Source of the DNA: JADLEX01 sp964586775
GTDB taxonomy: Bacteria > Lernaellota > Lernaellaia > JACKCT01
Assembly (NCBI GenBank): GCA_964586775.1
Contig: CAZPJD010000109.1
Coordinates: 1-20,771, forward strand
Direction: 5' to 3'
DNA length: 20,771 bases
Positions within the stretch are counted from its first letter, which is position 1; every line of letters begins with the position of its first letter. Both the position numbers and the translations under genes were made by a program. The notes beneath the pieces are model-generated. The model was not told the DNA's origin. It worked only from the letters and a program-made list of their open reading frames with translations, and ran no database searches. Below, one piece after another: positions 8,725-16,903 of this stretch.

Positions 8725-10203
8725 ATGGATCACGCCGCCGCCCCGGGCGATACGCCCGAACGCGATGAGGACCGGTCCTACCTGAATTTCTCCCAAAAAC
8801 TGACCTATTCGCTCGGCCAGATGTCGGTCTCGCTCTCGCCGGCGCTGATCTCGTCGTGGCTCATTTACTACTACACGGGCCGGCCGAGCGCAGGCGAGGG
8901 CTCGCCACCGATCATGCTCGTGTCGGCGATGGCGATGTCGCTCGGCGGCTTTTTGCCGCGCTTTCTCGAAGCCCTGGCGGAACCCATCGTCGGCCACCTG
9001 TCCGACAAGTGGGTGACGCGCTGGGGGCGACGTCTGCCGTGGATCGTCATCGGAACGCCGCTCCTCGCGTTCTTTTCGATCGGCATCTGGTTTCCGCCCC
9101 ATCCCGACAGCATGGGCACGGTGTGGTTCCGGCTCGCGGGCATCGACTTCAACGCCAACTGCCTGTGGCTGCTCGCATCGCACACGGCTTTCTGGTTCCT
9201 CTACACCGCCGTCGTGATTCCCTATCTCGCGCTGCTGCCCGAGATCACGCCATCGGTGAAGGAGCGCATTGTCGTCTCCGAGTTCATGGCCTACAGCGAC
9301 GTGGCGGGCACGGTGATCGGCAGCCTCGGCCTCGGGCTCATGATCGACGCGTTCGGACAGGGGCTCGGCATCGGGCCCATCCGCCTCGCCAACGGCTTTC
9401 AGGTCTCGGGGTTCATCATCGGCGCGATCTTCGCCGCGTCGTTCTTCGCGGCGATCTCGCTGGTGCGCGAGACAAAAAAAGAAAGCCGCGTCGTCGTCGA
9501 TTTCCACTTCGTCGAGAGCATCCGCGAGACCTTCAAGAACACCAGCTTCACGCCCTACGTCATCTGTTCCGCGGCGATCCGCATGACGGTGGACATCCTG
9601 CTCGCGTCGATGCCCTTCATGGTCGTCGTCATCATGGGGCTTTCCGAGGGCCTCGCGGGAATCCTGCAGGGTGTCATCGTGCTGGGCGCGGGATTCCTGT
9701 TCCCGCTCGTGTCGAAGCTCGCCGAAAACCGCGGCAAGAAGGGCATCTATCTGCTCGGCATGATCTGGTTCACGGTCGCGATGCTCATCTTCGCGATGGT
9801 GCGTCACGCGCCGTTCTTCGGTTGGTTGGTCAATCTGATTGCCACGGCGATCGGCAAGCCCATGTCGCCCTCGTGGATCAGCTTCGCGCACGCGGTCTTC
9901 GCGCTCGCTCTGTGCGCGTTCCCGGTGAGCGTCATCTTCGTGCTCCAACGACCGATTTTGACCGACGTCATCGACGAGGATGCGCGCCTGACCGGTTATC
10001 GCCGCGAGGCCATGTACAACGGCATGGAGGGCCTCATCTCCAAGCCCGCGTCGGCGCTCGCGTACGCCATCGTACCGATGCTCAACCTTTGGCTGGGCGC
10101 GACCGCCGAGCGGCCCTGGGGCATCATCGCCGCGCCCATTTTGGCGGCAACCGTCATGACGATCGGATGGGTGAGCTTCACGAAGTATCCGTTCAAGCAG
10201 TAA
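8725..10203 (+). CDS. GPH-family (MelB-like) sugar:cation symporter
   Basis: The ATG at 8725 follows AGAAGG (8713-8718) by six bases. The 492-residue protein has about 12 hydrophobic segments and the MFS/GPH signature between helices 2 and 3, GHLSDKWVTRWGRRLPW, preceded by an acidic motif in EALAEPIVG. The N terminus KLTYSLGQMSVS is also typical of this family. GPH symporters import glycosides, pentosides or hexuronides with H+ or Na+ across the inner membrane. With three surface or secreted glycosidases nearby it may import the released sugars (inference). The specific substrate cannot be read from sequence. Its own promoter-like element and high GC separate it from the HD gene upstream. Confidence 0.88.
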   Translation: MDHAAAPGDTPERDEDRSYLNFSQKLTYSLGQMSVSLSPALISSWLIYYYTGRPSAGEGSPPIMLVSAMAMSLGGFLPRFLEALAEPIVGHLSDKWVTRWGRRLPWIVIGTPLLAFFSIGIWFPPHPDSMGTVWFRLAGIDFNANCLWLLASHTAFWFLYTAVVIPYLALLPEITPSVKERIVVSEFMAYSDVAGTVIGSLGLGLMIDAFGQGLGIGPIRLANGFQVSGFIIGAIFAASFFAAISLVRETKKESRVVVDFHFVESIRETFKNTSFTPYVICSAAIRMTVDILLASMPFMVVVIMGLSEGLAGILQGVIVLGAGFLFPLVSKLAENRGKKGIYLLGMIWFTVAMLIFAMVRHAPFFGWLVNLIATAIGKPMSPSWISFAHAVFALALCAFPVSVIFVLQRPILTDVIDEDARLTGYRREAMYNGMEGLISKPASALAYAIVPMLNLWLGATAERPWGIIAAPILAATVMTIGWVSFTKYPFKQ

Positions 10204-10206
10204 CGG

Positions 10207-10340
10207 GGGTTGTTGGTCTCTGGTTTTTGGTTGTTGGTTTTTGGTCCATTCGCCATGCTCCGGGCGGCTGCGGGCTTCGAGGGCATAGCCCCTGATTCAA
10301 GGCTTCGCCCCATTCATCCGATAAGGAAATGGGCGTAGCC
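10207..10340 (+). repeat. Intergenic TGGTTTTTGG repeats plus small GGC-NNN-GCC palindromes
   Basis: TGGTTTTTGG occurs at 10221-10230 and again at 10235-10244, after a related TTGGTCTCTGG. Downstream are three short palindromes with three-base loops: GGGC-ATA-GCCC (10281-10291), GGC-TTC-GCC (10301-10309) and GGC-GTA-GCC (10332-10340). The T/G-rich composition differs from the rest of the window. No gene is visible here; it fills most of the gap between the symporter and motA. Confidence 0.6.
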
Positions 10341-10357
10341 GCAAACGAGGTGGACGT

Positions 10358-11203
10358 GTGACGATTTTCGTCGGCATCGGCATTGTGATCGCGTGCGTCA
10401 TCGGCGGTTACATGATGGCCCACGGCTCCATGGGCGTGCTGTTCCAGCCCGCCGAGTTCGTCATCATCGTCGGCGCGGCGGTGGGCGGGCTTGTGATCGG
10501 CACCCCGACCCGCACGCTCAAGGTCATCGGCGCGTCGCTCAAGAACGCCCTCAAATCCGGTTCGCACGCGCATACGTTCCTCGACGTGCTCAAGGTCATT
10601 TTTGATCTCGCGTCGCTGGTGCGCGCCGAGGGCCTGCTCGCCATGGAAAAACACGTCGAGAATCCCGCCAAGAGCGAAATTCTCGGCCGGCTCGCCCATC
10701 ACGAGGACCTGATGAATTTCCTCGTCGACTCGCTGCGTCTCGTGCTGCTGGGCACGCCCATCGAGGACATGATGGAGATGCTCGAAGCCGAATTCGAGAT
10801 TCGCGAGCACGAGGCCGAGGAGCCGGGCGCGGTGGTGGCGACCGTGGCCGACGCGCTGCCGGGCCTCGGTATCGTCGCCGCGGTGCTCGGCATCATCATC
10901 ACGATGAACTCGATCGGCGGCGATTCGGCGTCGGTCGGCAAACATGTCGCGGCGGCGCTCGTCGGCACGTTTCTGGGCGTGTTGCTCGCGTATGGCTTCG
11001 TCAGCCCGCTGGCGAGCGCGATCAAGCACGAGCGCCATCACGCGCTGCAACTGCTTCGCGTCGCCAAGGCGGGCGTGATCGGCATCGCGCGCGGCGGCAA
11101 CCCGCTCATGACCTGCGAGAGCGCGCGGCACGACATTCCCACGCACGACCGCCCATCCTTCAATGCGATGGAAGAATTCCTGAAGGGCGCGAAGGGCAAG
11201 TAG
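10358..11203 (+). CDS. motA: Flagellar motor stator protein MotA
   Basis: This 281-residue protein begins at GTG 10358, with GAGG at 10347-10350. It shows the four-helix MotA layout: two hydrophobic helices at about 1-50, a cytoplasmic domain with R89 and E97 in VRAEGLLAMEKH (the charged residues that contact FliG), then two helices with P168 in ADALPGLG and P217 in GFVSPLA. These prolines match the functional prolines of E. coli MotA. With MotB it forms the ion channel that drives flagellar rotation. motB starts three bases after the stop, so the two are co-transcribed. No other flagellar gene is in the window. Confidence 0.96.
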   Translation: MTIFVGIGIVIACVIGGYMMAHGSMGVLFQPAEFVIIVGAAVGGLVIGTPTRTLKVIGASLKNALKSGSHAHTFLDVLKVIFDLASLVRAEGLLAMEKHVENPAKSEILGRLAHHEDLMNFLVDSLRLVLLGTPIEDMMEMLEAEFEIREHEAEEPGAVVATVADALPGLGIVAAVLGIIITMNSIGGDSASVGKHVAAALVGTFLGVLLAYGFVSPLASAIKHERHHALQLLRVAKAGVIGIARGGNPLMTCESARHDIPTHDRPSFNAMEEFLKGAKGK

Positions 11204-11206
11204 TTC

Positions 11207-12262
11207 ATGGCCGACGACGGCGAACTCAAACTCCGGCCGAAGAAGATCATCAAGCGCCACGGCGGTCACCACGGCGGCGCGTGGAAGGTGGCCTACGCCG
11301 ACTTCGTCACCGCCATGATGGCGTTGTTCATGGTGCTATGGATTTTGTCGCAGGGCCCCGAGGTCAAGAACTCCGTGGCCGCGTACTTCACCGATCCGCG
11401 AGGCGTGCCCGTGGTGCAGCCCAGCAAGGGCACGCTCGACAACATGGGCATCGGCATCATGGACAAGATGCCGAACGTGGGCGTCGGCTCCAAGGGCGAG
11501 GGCTCGGGCGAGCGTTTCGCCGAGCCGCTGACGAACGAGGCGACGCCGCAACCGGGCGATCCGAAGAAGAAATCCGGCGGCGGCGACGGTGGGCCGGGCG
11601 GCGCGGGCAACGGCGCGGCGGCCAAAAAGCTGCGCGACGCGGGCGAGAAGATCGTCGCGGCGATCAAGTCGAATCCAAAGCTTTCCGAGGTCTCCAAGAC
11701 GATCAGCGTGCGCATGACCGACGAGGGCCTGCGCATTGAGCTGCGCGAGCAGCAGGGCGGCACGTTCTTCGATTCGGGCAGCGCGTCGCCCAAGCCCGCC
11801 CTGCGCGAGGTGCTGCGTGAGGTGATGCCCGAGATCGCCAAGACCGCGCAGCCCGTCGTGGTCGAGGGCCACACCGACGCCAAGCCTTACTCCGCGGGCG
11901 CGGGGTATTCCAACTGGGAGCTTTCCGCCGACCGCGGCAACGCGCTTCGCCGCATGATGCTGGGCCTCGGTGCGACCGAGGAACGCATCCGCGAGGTCCG
12001 CGCGCTCGCCGATCGACGCCCGCTGCCGGACATGGACCCGCTCGATCCGCGCAATCGCCGCGTGTCGATCCTCGTCGCGCTCGAGGAGCCGGTTCCCGGC
12101 CTCACCGACGAAGGCGAGGAGTTGATGTTCGAGAATCCGCTCGCGCCCGCCATCGCCCCCGGCGGCCCCGCGCCGGACCCGAACGCGCCGATGACGTCAC
12201 CGGCGGCGTCGCCCGCCGCCGACGCCGAAGCGCCGACCGAGGCCGCGTCAGACGCTCACTGA
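11207..12262 (+). CDS. motB: Flagellar motor stator protein MotB
   Basis: This 351-residue protein has a short basic N terminus and then the single membrane helix with the essential ion-carrying aspartate D32 in AYADFVTAMMALFMVLW. The plug and linker region (about 50-140) is unusually Gly/Lys-rich (GGGDGGPGGAG). The OmpA-like peptidoglycan-binding domain follows, with VVVEGHTD at 217-224 and NWELSADRGNALRR at 236-249. A Pro/Ala-rich acidic tail of about 60 residues extends beyond the usual end. The stretch around D32 resembles proton-type MotB, but ion type is not certain from sequence alone. It ends 16 bases before the stop of the convergent deiminase gene, with no evident terminator hairpin in that gap. 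Confidence 0.95.
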   Translation: MADDGELKLRPKKIIKRHGGHHGGAWKVAYADFVTAMMALFMVLWILSQGPEVKNSVAAYFTDPRGVPVVQPSKGTLDNMGIGIMDKMPNVGVGSKGEGSGERFAEPLTNEATPQPGDPKKKSGGGDGGPGGAGNGAAAKKLRDAGEKIVAAIKSNPKLSEVSKTISVRMTDEGLRIELREQQGGTFFDSGSASPKPALREVLREVMPEIAKTAQPVVVEGHTDAKPYSAGAGYSNWELSADRGNALRRMMLGLGATEERIREVRALADRRPLPDMDPLDPRNRRVSILVALEEPVPGLTDEGEELMFENPLAPAIAPGGPAPDPNAPMTSPAASPAADAEAPTEAASDAH

Positions 12263-12278
12263 GCGGAACGATTACCGA

Positions 12279-13757
12279 TCAGCATCCGCACCCGTCATCG
12301 TCGTCATCATCGCTGGAATCCGTCGCGACATCGTCGTCTGACGAATCGTCGTCCGTCAGATCGTCGTCCGATACGTCATCGTCGCCGAAATCATCGTCCG
12401 ATGTATCGTCATCGGTGTCGTCGTCGGCATCGTCATCCGATGCGTCGTCGTCATCGGCATCGTCGTCCGTGTCGTCGTCGGTTGGGGCCGTGTAATCCTG
12501 CCGCTCCATCGTGATGCAATGCAGCGCGCCGCCGGACTGAATGACCTCCTCGGCGTCCACCTGCACCACCTCGCGATCGGGAAACGCGGCCTCGTAGACC
12601 GCGAGTGCGTCGTCGTCCTGGGCGCGGTTGTAGAGCGGCACCATCGCGGTTTCGCCCGCCAGCATCCCGTTGGTGTACGTGTAAAACGTCGGGTAGAGCG
12701 GAAACGTCGTGTCCGTCACCTGCGGGATACGCACCACGTCGTACGGTATTCCGTCGAGCGCGTTCGATCCCGCGATCAGATCCGCCGCGTCGTCCAGACG
12801 ATCCTTGTTGATATCGCCCGCCTCGGCCTCGCCCACCATCACCGTGTGCGGGCCAATCACCTTGATGAACATATCGATATGGCCCGTGCCCTCGCTCACC
12901 AGCGGCTCGGGCATGATGAGTTGTTCGCATCCGAGATAGTCGGCGAACCATTGCTCGATTTCGCCCTGCGTCCAACCGGGGTTGTTGTCGAACATGTACG
13001 ACGTGGCGAAGCACGTGCCCTGTCCATCAGTGAGCAGGTTGCCGCCGTCTTCCACAAAATCCGTCTCGTAAACGGTCGCGCCGGTGAGCGCGCCGGCCTG
13101 ATCGGGGATTTGGTCGTCGTTCGTGCGCCAAGGGCGCGAATAGCTCATGTCGATGATCGCCTCGGTCGGCGGCGTCGCATCGCCGAGCCCGACGAAGACC
13201 GGGCCGTAGTCGCGCGTCCAGATCGTGTCGCTCGGCCAATACGAAAACACGACATTCGCGTCGTCGATGCCTTCGTTTGCGAGGTGCGTGCGCGCGGTGT
13301 TCTCTTGCGACGCGCCGGACACGATCACGCGCAGCGTCATCTCGTCGCCGAGCGCGCCGATCATGCCGTCGTAGGTCGGCAGGATTCCGCCCTGACCGAC
13401 CGGCCAACGCATCCACAGCTCGGTCTGCGGCTCGAACTCCGCCGCGTAACGGATCGGACCGACCGGCGCGGCCTTTGACTCGCCGCGCTCGAGCCGCGTT
13501 CGCGGCACGACGCCGACGCGCGTCGCGAGGATGTCCCACAGCTCGCCCGCCTGTTCGCGCGTGATGCCAAGCCGGTCGAGCTGCCCCGACGCGTCCATGT
13601 CGTCCACGTATCGCTCGCGGTTCCACGTCAGACGCAGCATCGGCGGCAGCGGCGCGGCGAGGGCGAGCTCGCGCAGCGCGGCGAAGTCCGCCCGAGCGGG
13701 AGACATCGAGGTGAGGAGCATTATCAACGCGGCCGCCGCGATCCATCGAATTCGCAT
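12279..13757 (-). CDS. Secreted peptidylarginine/agmatine deiminase-family enzyme with Asp-rich GCGC tail
   Basis: The ATG at 13757 follows GAGGG (13766-13770) by eight bases and opens a signal peptide (MRIRWIAAAALIMLLTSMSP, cleavage near ARA at 23). The catalytic domain carries the guanidino-group hydrolase residues of the PAD_porph family: D183 in WTRDYGP, H293 and D295 in GHIDMF, N363 in YTNGM and nucleophile C414 in GGALHCITM. These enzymes convert arginine or agmatine guanidino groups to ureido groups. Plain agmatine deiminases are cytosolic, so an exported copy is more like Porphyromonas peptidylarginine deiminase (inference). Residues 427-492 are Asp-rich, ending DGCGC at the stop. It is the second gene of an operon, starting 27 bases after the subtilisin stop. 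Both products carry the same tail, suggesting they are displayed together. Confidence 0.9.
   Translation of the reverse strand: MRIRWIAAAALIMLLTSMSPARADFAALRELALAAPLPPMLRLTWNRERYVDDMDASGQLDRLGITREQAGELWDILATRVGVVPRTRLERGESKAAPVGPIRYAAEFEPQTELWMRWPVGQGGILPTYDGMIGALGDEMTLRVIVSGASQENTARTHLANEGIDDANVVFSYWPSDTIWTRDYGPVFVGLGDATPPTEAIIDMSYSRPWRTNDDQIPDQAGALTGATVYETDFVEDGGNLLTDGQGTCFATSYMFDNNPGWTQGEIEQWFADYLGCEQLIMPEPLVSEGTGHIDMFIKVIGPHTVMVGEAEAGDINKDRLDDAADLIAGSNALDGIPYDVVRIPQVTDTTFPLYPTFYTYTNGMLAGETAMVPLYNRAQDDDALAVYEAAFPDREVVQVDAEEVIQSGGALHCITMERQDYTAPTDDDTDDDADDDDASDDDADDDTDDDTSDDDFGDDDVSDDDLTDDDSSDDDVATDSSDDDDDDGCGC
12282..12479 (-). repeat. Asp-coding tract, copy 4 (deiminase tail)
   Basis: On the minus strand this is a long run of gac/gat with ser, ala and thr codons, read as tcatcgtcg-type repeats on the plus strand. 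It ends in codons for GCGC directly before the stop. Confidence 0.9.
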
Positions 13758-13784
13758 ATCGCCATCCCTCAATTCAGGTTCGAG

Positions 13785-15878
13785 TCAGCACCCGCAGCCA
13801 TCGTCATCGTCGTCATCGTCATCCGACGCAGCCGGGTCGTCGTCACCGGTCTCGTCGTCATCCGATTCATCGTCATCCGCATCGTCGTCCGAGGCGTCAT
13901 CGTCGGTCGCGTCGTCATCCGCATCGTCGTCGGACTCGTTCGAGGCGAGCAGCGATTGATAGATGTCGAGTTTGCCGTGGCCCCATGCGTCGTTCGGAAC
14001 GTCGCCGGTGAAATCGTCCACGATCGCGCCGGCGGCCAGCCACGCGCGGATGTCGTCCGGTGTCGCGTCGGGGTGCTCGGCCAGCAGCAGCGCCGCCGCG
14101 CCCGCCACGTGCGGCGACGCCATGCTCGTGCCCTGCAGCACGATGTGCTCGCCGTCCTCGACGATCTGCCCCGCGTAGGCGTTCGCGATCTCGCTGCCGT
14201 GCGAAATCGCCGCCGCGATGCCGAATCCCGGCGCGACGATCTCGGGCTTTTGCACGCCGTCGGGCCGGGGTCCGTGGTTGCTGAAGAACGCCAGGTCGCC
14301 GAGTGTGTAGTCCACGCCGTAGCCCGTCTCGTCGCCGTCGGGATTGGTCCATGTGAAACGCGAATAATACGCGCCCACGGCGATCGCGCCGTCGGAGCTG
14401 GCGGGCGAGGCGACCATGTACCCCTCGTCGCGGCCTTCGTCGAAGGTCGTGCAGCACTGCTGCTGACCGTTCATCAGCGACGCCATGATCCACAGGTCGA
14501 TCGTCTCGGCGCCGTTGGTGTCGTTCGCCGTGATCGCGATCGTCCACGTACCCGGCGCGAGCAGGTTGCGTGTCTCGCCCGCCGTCAGCGGGTTGCCGAC
14601 GAGGGCGATCAGCGTCGTGGCGAGTCCGTTCAGGTCGTTGCCGCGAAACAGGAACGCGTTGTCGAGCAGCCAGATTCCTTCCGGCGTGATCGCCGATCCC
14701 GGCTGGTGCGGGCCCGACTCCAGCTCCTCGCCGCCGGGACTCGTCACCTTGAACGTGAAATCGGAATCCTGCGGCGGGTAGGCCGCGATGGCGAGGATAT
14801 CCGGGATGAGGTCGTGCGCGTCGTGCAAGCCGACGAGAAACGTCACCGTCTTCGTCTCGCCTTCGGCGAGCGTCACCCGCGCGTGATAGCCCATGTGCTG
14901 CTCGTTGCCCGCGCCCGCCACGATGATGCGCCCCGGCCCCGCCAGCGCCGCCACGCCCTGATCGAGGCCGCTGGTGCCGTCGTGCGCGCCCAGGTGCGTG
15001 CCCAGCGACAGGTTGACGACGGCGGGCAGGCCCAGCTCGGCCGCGCGCTCAAAGACGTAAGCCACGCCGTCGAGCACGAAGCTCGCAATCAGATTCGCCT
15101 TGACGGCCACCAGGTGCGCCGCGGGCGCGATGCCCACGTAACGCCCCGACGGGTAGCCGTTGCCCGTCGCCGCGCCGTTGCCGCCCGCCGTGCCCAGCAC
15201 GTGCGTGCCGTGGCCGACGTCGTCCCACGTGCGAAGCGCGTCGGGGTTGCCCGTCTCGAACGCCGCCGTCAGCTCGTCGCGCGTGTATTCGACGCCGTAG
15301 GGATAGTCGGCGGGGCCGTTTTCGTCGCCCTCGGGACGCAGCGATTGATCCCATAGCCATTCGATCCGGCTCTCGAGCGTCTCGGGGTCGTAGAAATCGC
15401 CGTGATTCCACGCCGTGCCGGTGTCGACCACGCCGACCACGGCGCCCTCGCCGCGGAGTGCGAATTCGTCCCACACGCGATCGGCCTCGATCAGCGGCGC
15501 CGAGATGTCGAGCAGCGGACGCACCGGCCACGCGAGTTCGACCATGGCCACGCCGGGCCGGGCGGCTACGTCCTCCAGCAGCCGTGCATCCACCGTCGCC
15601 GTGACGATCGGCCCGACCGCGCGACCGACACCGATGCCCGCGTCGCGCAGTTCGCCCGCGAGCGATTCGGCGTCGCCGTTCGCGCGGATGAGGACGGGCA
15701 CGATCCATGAACCGTCTTTTTGCTCGAAGGCGGGTATGAGGTGCGCTTGGCGCATCATCGCGTCGGGGACGAGCCCCCGGGCGATCATGCCGAGCGGCGG
15801 CTCGAGCTCGCCCGAGAGTGCCGTTCCCGGCAGAACCGCGATGACCGCACACGCGGTGAACGCGAAGGTTTTCCACAT
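13785..15878 (-). CDS. Secreted S8 subtilisin-like protease with Asp-rich GCGC tail
   Basis: The ATG at 15878 (GAGG four bases upstream) gives the signal peptide MWKTFAFTACAVIAVLPGTA. An in-frame GTG at 15890 with GGAGGT upstream would add four residues and is a real alternative. An inhibitor-like propeptide spans about 40-120. The catalytic triad is D152 in GVVDTGT, H223 in GHGTHV and S585 in GTSMASPHVAG, with oxyanion N325 in GAGNE. About 150 residues (about 335-485) are inserted between the Asn and Ser blocks, probably a beta-sandwich. Residues 649-697 are Asp-rich and end DDGCGC. The endopeptidase would act outside the cell. It is first in an operon with the deiminase, preceded by a good -10 box. 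The acidic tail is the same type as the deiminase's. Confidence 0.94.
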   Translation of the reverse strand: MWKTFAFTACAVIAVLPGTALSGELEPPLGMIARGLVPDAMMRQAHLIPAFEQKDGSWIVPVLIRANGDAESLAGELRDAGIGVGRAVGPIVTATVDARLLEDVAARPGVAMVELAWPVRPLLDISAPLIEADRVWDEFALRGEGAVVGVVDTGTAWNHGDFYDPETLESRIEWLWDQSLRPEGDENGPADYPYGVEYTRDELTAAFETGNPDALRTWDDVGHGTHVLGTAGGNGAATGNGYPSGRYVGIAPAAHLVAVKANLIASFVLDGVAYVFERAAELGLPAVVNLSLGTHLGAHDGTSGLDQGVAALAGPGRIIVAGAGNEQHMGYHARVTLAEGETKTVTFLVGLHDAHDLIPDILAIAAYPPQDSDFTFKVTSPGGEELESGPHQPGSAITPEGIWLLDNAFLFRGNDLNGLATTLIALVGNPLTAGETRNLLAPGTWTIAITANDTNGAETIDLWIMASLMNGQQQCCTTFDEGRDEGYMVASPASSDGAIAVGAYYSRFTWTNPDGDETGYGVDYTLGDLAFFSNHGPRPDGVQKPEIVAPGFGIAAAISHGSEIANAYAGQIVEDGEHIVLQGTSMASPHVAGAAALLLAEHPDATPDDIRAWLAAGAIVDDFTGDVPNDAWGHGKLDIYQSLLASNESDDDADDDATDDDASDDDADDDESDDDETGDDDPAASDDDDDDDDGCGC
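13788..13934 (-). repeat. Asp-coding tract, copy 5 (subtilisin tail)
   Basis: Minus-strand gac/gat triplet run with occasional ser, ala, thr, glu and gly codons, ending in GCGC codons. It closely resembles the deiminase tract about 1.3 kb away. Confidence 0.9.
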
Positions 15879-15940
15879 CGTTCCTCGCACACGGACCTCC
15901 ACATGCCTTTGGATCACGGGGCTTCGACGAACGAGAGCGG

Positions 15941-15970
15941 ATTATACGCGCCCGGGCGTCGACGCGGCCA
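15941..15970 (-). promoter_or_regulatory. Putative promoter of the subtilisin-deiminase operon
   Basis: Minus strand: a perfect TATAAT (15946-15941) with a weak TGGCCG -35 candidate (15970-15965) 18 bases upstream. The expected transcript would start near 15934 and have a leader of about 55 bases. Confidence 0.45.
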
Positions 15971-16029
15971 GAGGCGCACCGTTTGGGCGTTCGCGGATGA
16001 ACGGATGGAGGACGCGGAGACACCGTTGC

Positions 16030-16058
16030 TTGACACCGCGGCCGGGCGCGGGTAACCG
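16030..16058 (+). promoter_or_regulatory. Putative promoter of the outer-membrane barrel gene
   Basis: A perfect TTGACA (16030-16035), a 17-base spacer and TAACCG (16053-16058), a poor -10. The start codon is 40 bases beyond the -10. It sits in the divergent region with the subtilisin promoter. Confidence 0.35.
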
Positions 16059-16097
16059 TAGCGCATCGATTCGGAACCCACGATGAGGAGTCATACC

Positions 16098-16823
16098 ATG
16101 TCGAAACGTGGATGGATTCTGACCGCGATTGTGTGCGCGGCCCTGCTCGCGCCGGGCGGCGCGTTCGCGAAGAACATCAAGAAAAAGGGCATCGACGGGG
16201 CCGACTTCCAGGTCGGTGCCGACATCGGCGCGGCGGCCGCGGGTTTCATCCCCTACGCCTCGGCGACCTTCGACGACCTCGATGCCTCTTTTTCGGGCTC
16301 GGGCGGTTTCGGGCCGATCTTCGGCGTTCACGGAAACCTCTACCCGGCTTCGAACTGGATCATCCACGTCGATTTCGGCTACATGAACCAGAAGCTCGAC
16401 GTGGACGTGGACTTCGAGGACGAGGAAGCGGTCGACAATACCGGCGAGAAGGTGGAGCTGGAGGACCAGGAGGCCGAGTACGCCATGAACATGTGGCGGT
16501 TCTCGATCGGCGCGGGCCAAAAGTTCGTGCCGTCGTCCAAGATCGTGCCCTACGGTCTCGTCGGCTTGAGCTTGCAGAGCCTGCGTTTCCGCGACGTGGA
16601 CGAGGACGACCCGGCGACGGGCACGGGCCTTGGCCCCTTCGGCGCACTCGGCGTGGACTTTCAGATCATGAAGACCTCCGGCATGTACGTCTACGGCGGC
16701 GGGCAGCTCCGCCTCGACCTCATTTACACGGTCACCCCGCTCGAACTCGACAAGTCCAAGGCCGAGATCACGATGGGCTACGTGCCCTTCGCCATCATCC
16801 TCACGAGCGGCGTGATGTTCTGA
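16098..16823 (+). CDS. Outer-membrane beta-barrel protein, OmpA/OmpW-like size
   Basis: The ATG at 16098 follows GAGGAG (16085-16090) by seven bases; the earlier in-frame ATG at 16083 overlaps that site and is less likely. The 241-residue precursor has a signal peptide cleaved after AFA at residue 24. The mature part is rich in alternating hydrophobic and aromatic stretches separated by turns, as in an eight-stranded barrel, and ends in Phe, the usual C-terminal residue for outer-membrane insertion by the BAM complex. One acidic loop (about 100-130, DVDVDFEDEEAVDN) would face outside. It has no peptidoglycan-binding domain. The exact family and function are unknown. It is monocistronic: a strong terminator follows immediately. 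Confidence 0.8.
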   Translation: MSKRGWILTAIVCAALLAPGGAFAKNIKKKGIDGADFQVGADIGAAAAGFIPYASATFDDLDASFSGSGGFGPIFGVHGNLYPASNWIIHVDFGYMNQKLDVDVDFEDEEAVDNTGEKVELEDQEAEYAMNMWRFSIGAGQKFVPSSKIVPYGLVGLSLQSLRFRDVDEDDPATGTGLGPFGALGVDFQIMKTSGMYVYGGGQLRLDLIYTVTPLELDKSKAEITMGYVPFAIILTSGVMF

Positions 16824-16847
16824 TCCGGCGCGAACCCGCGAACTCCG

Positions 16848-16878
16848 AAACGCCCGGCCGCGCGCCGGGCGTTTTTTT
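16848..16878 (+). terminator. Rho-independent terminator after the barrel gene
   Basis: Stem CGCCCGGC (16851-16858) pairs with GCCGGGCG (16864-16871) around a five-base loop. The stem is extended by three A-T pairs and followed by a run of seven T at 16872-16878. It is 25 bases after the stop codon. Confidence 0.9.
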
Positions 16879-16903
16879 GCGCGCACCGATCCGCTCACCC
16901 GCG

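Noticed and set aside
12770..12815. A dockerin-like or EF-hand-like DINKDRLDD stretch in the deiminase
   Set aside because: It sits inside the catalytic fold where family members have a similar variable loop, and there is no paired second repeat.
16083..16097. Alternative upstream start of the barrel gene
   Set aside because: That ATG overlaps the GAGGAG ribosome site that fits the 16098 start, and using it would lengthen the N-region of the signal peptide.
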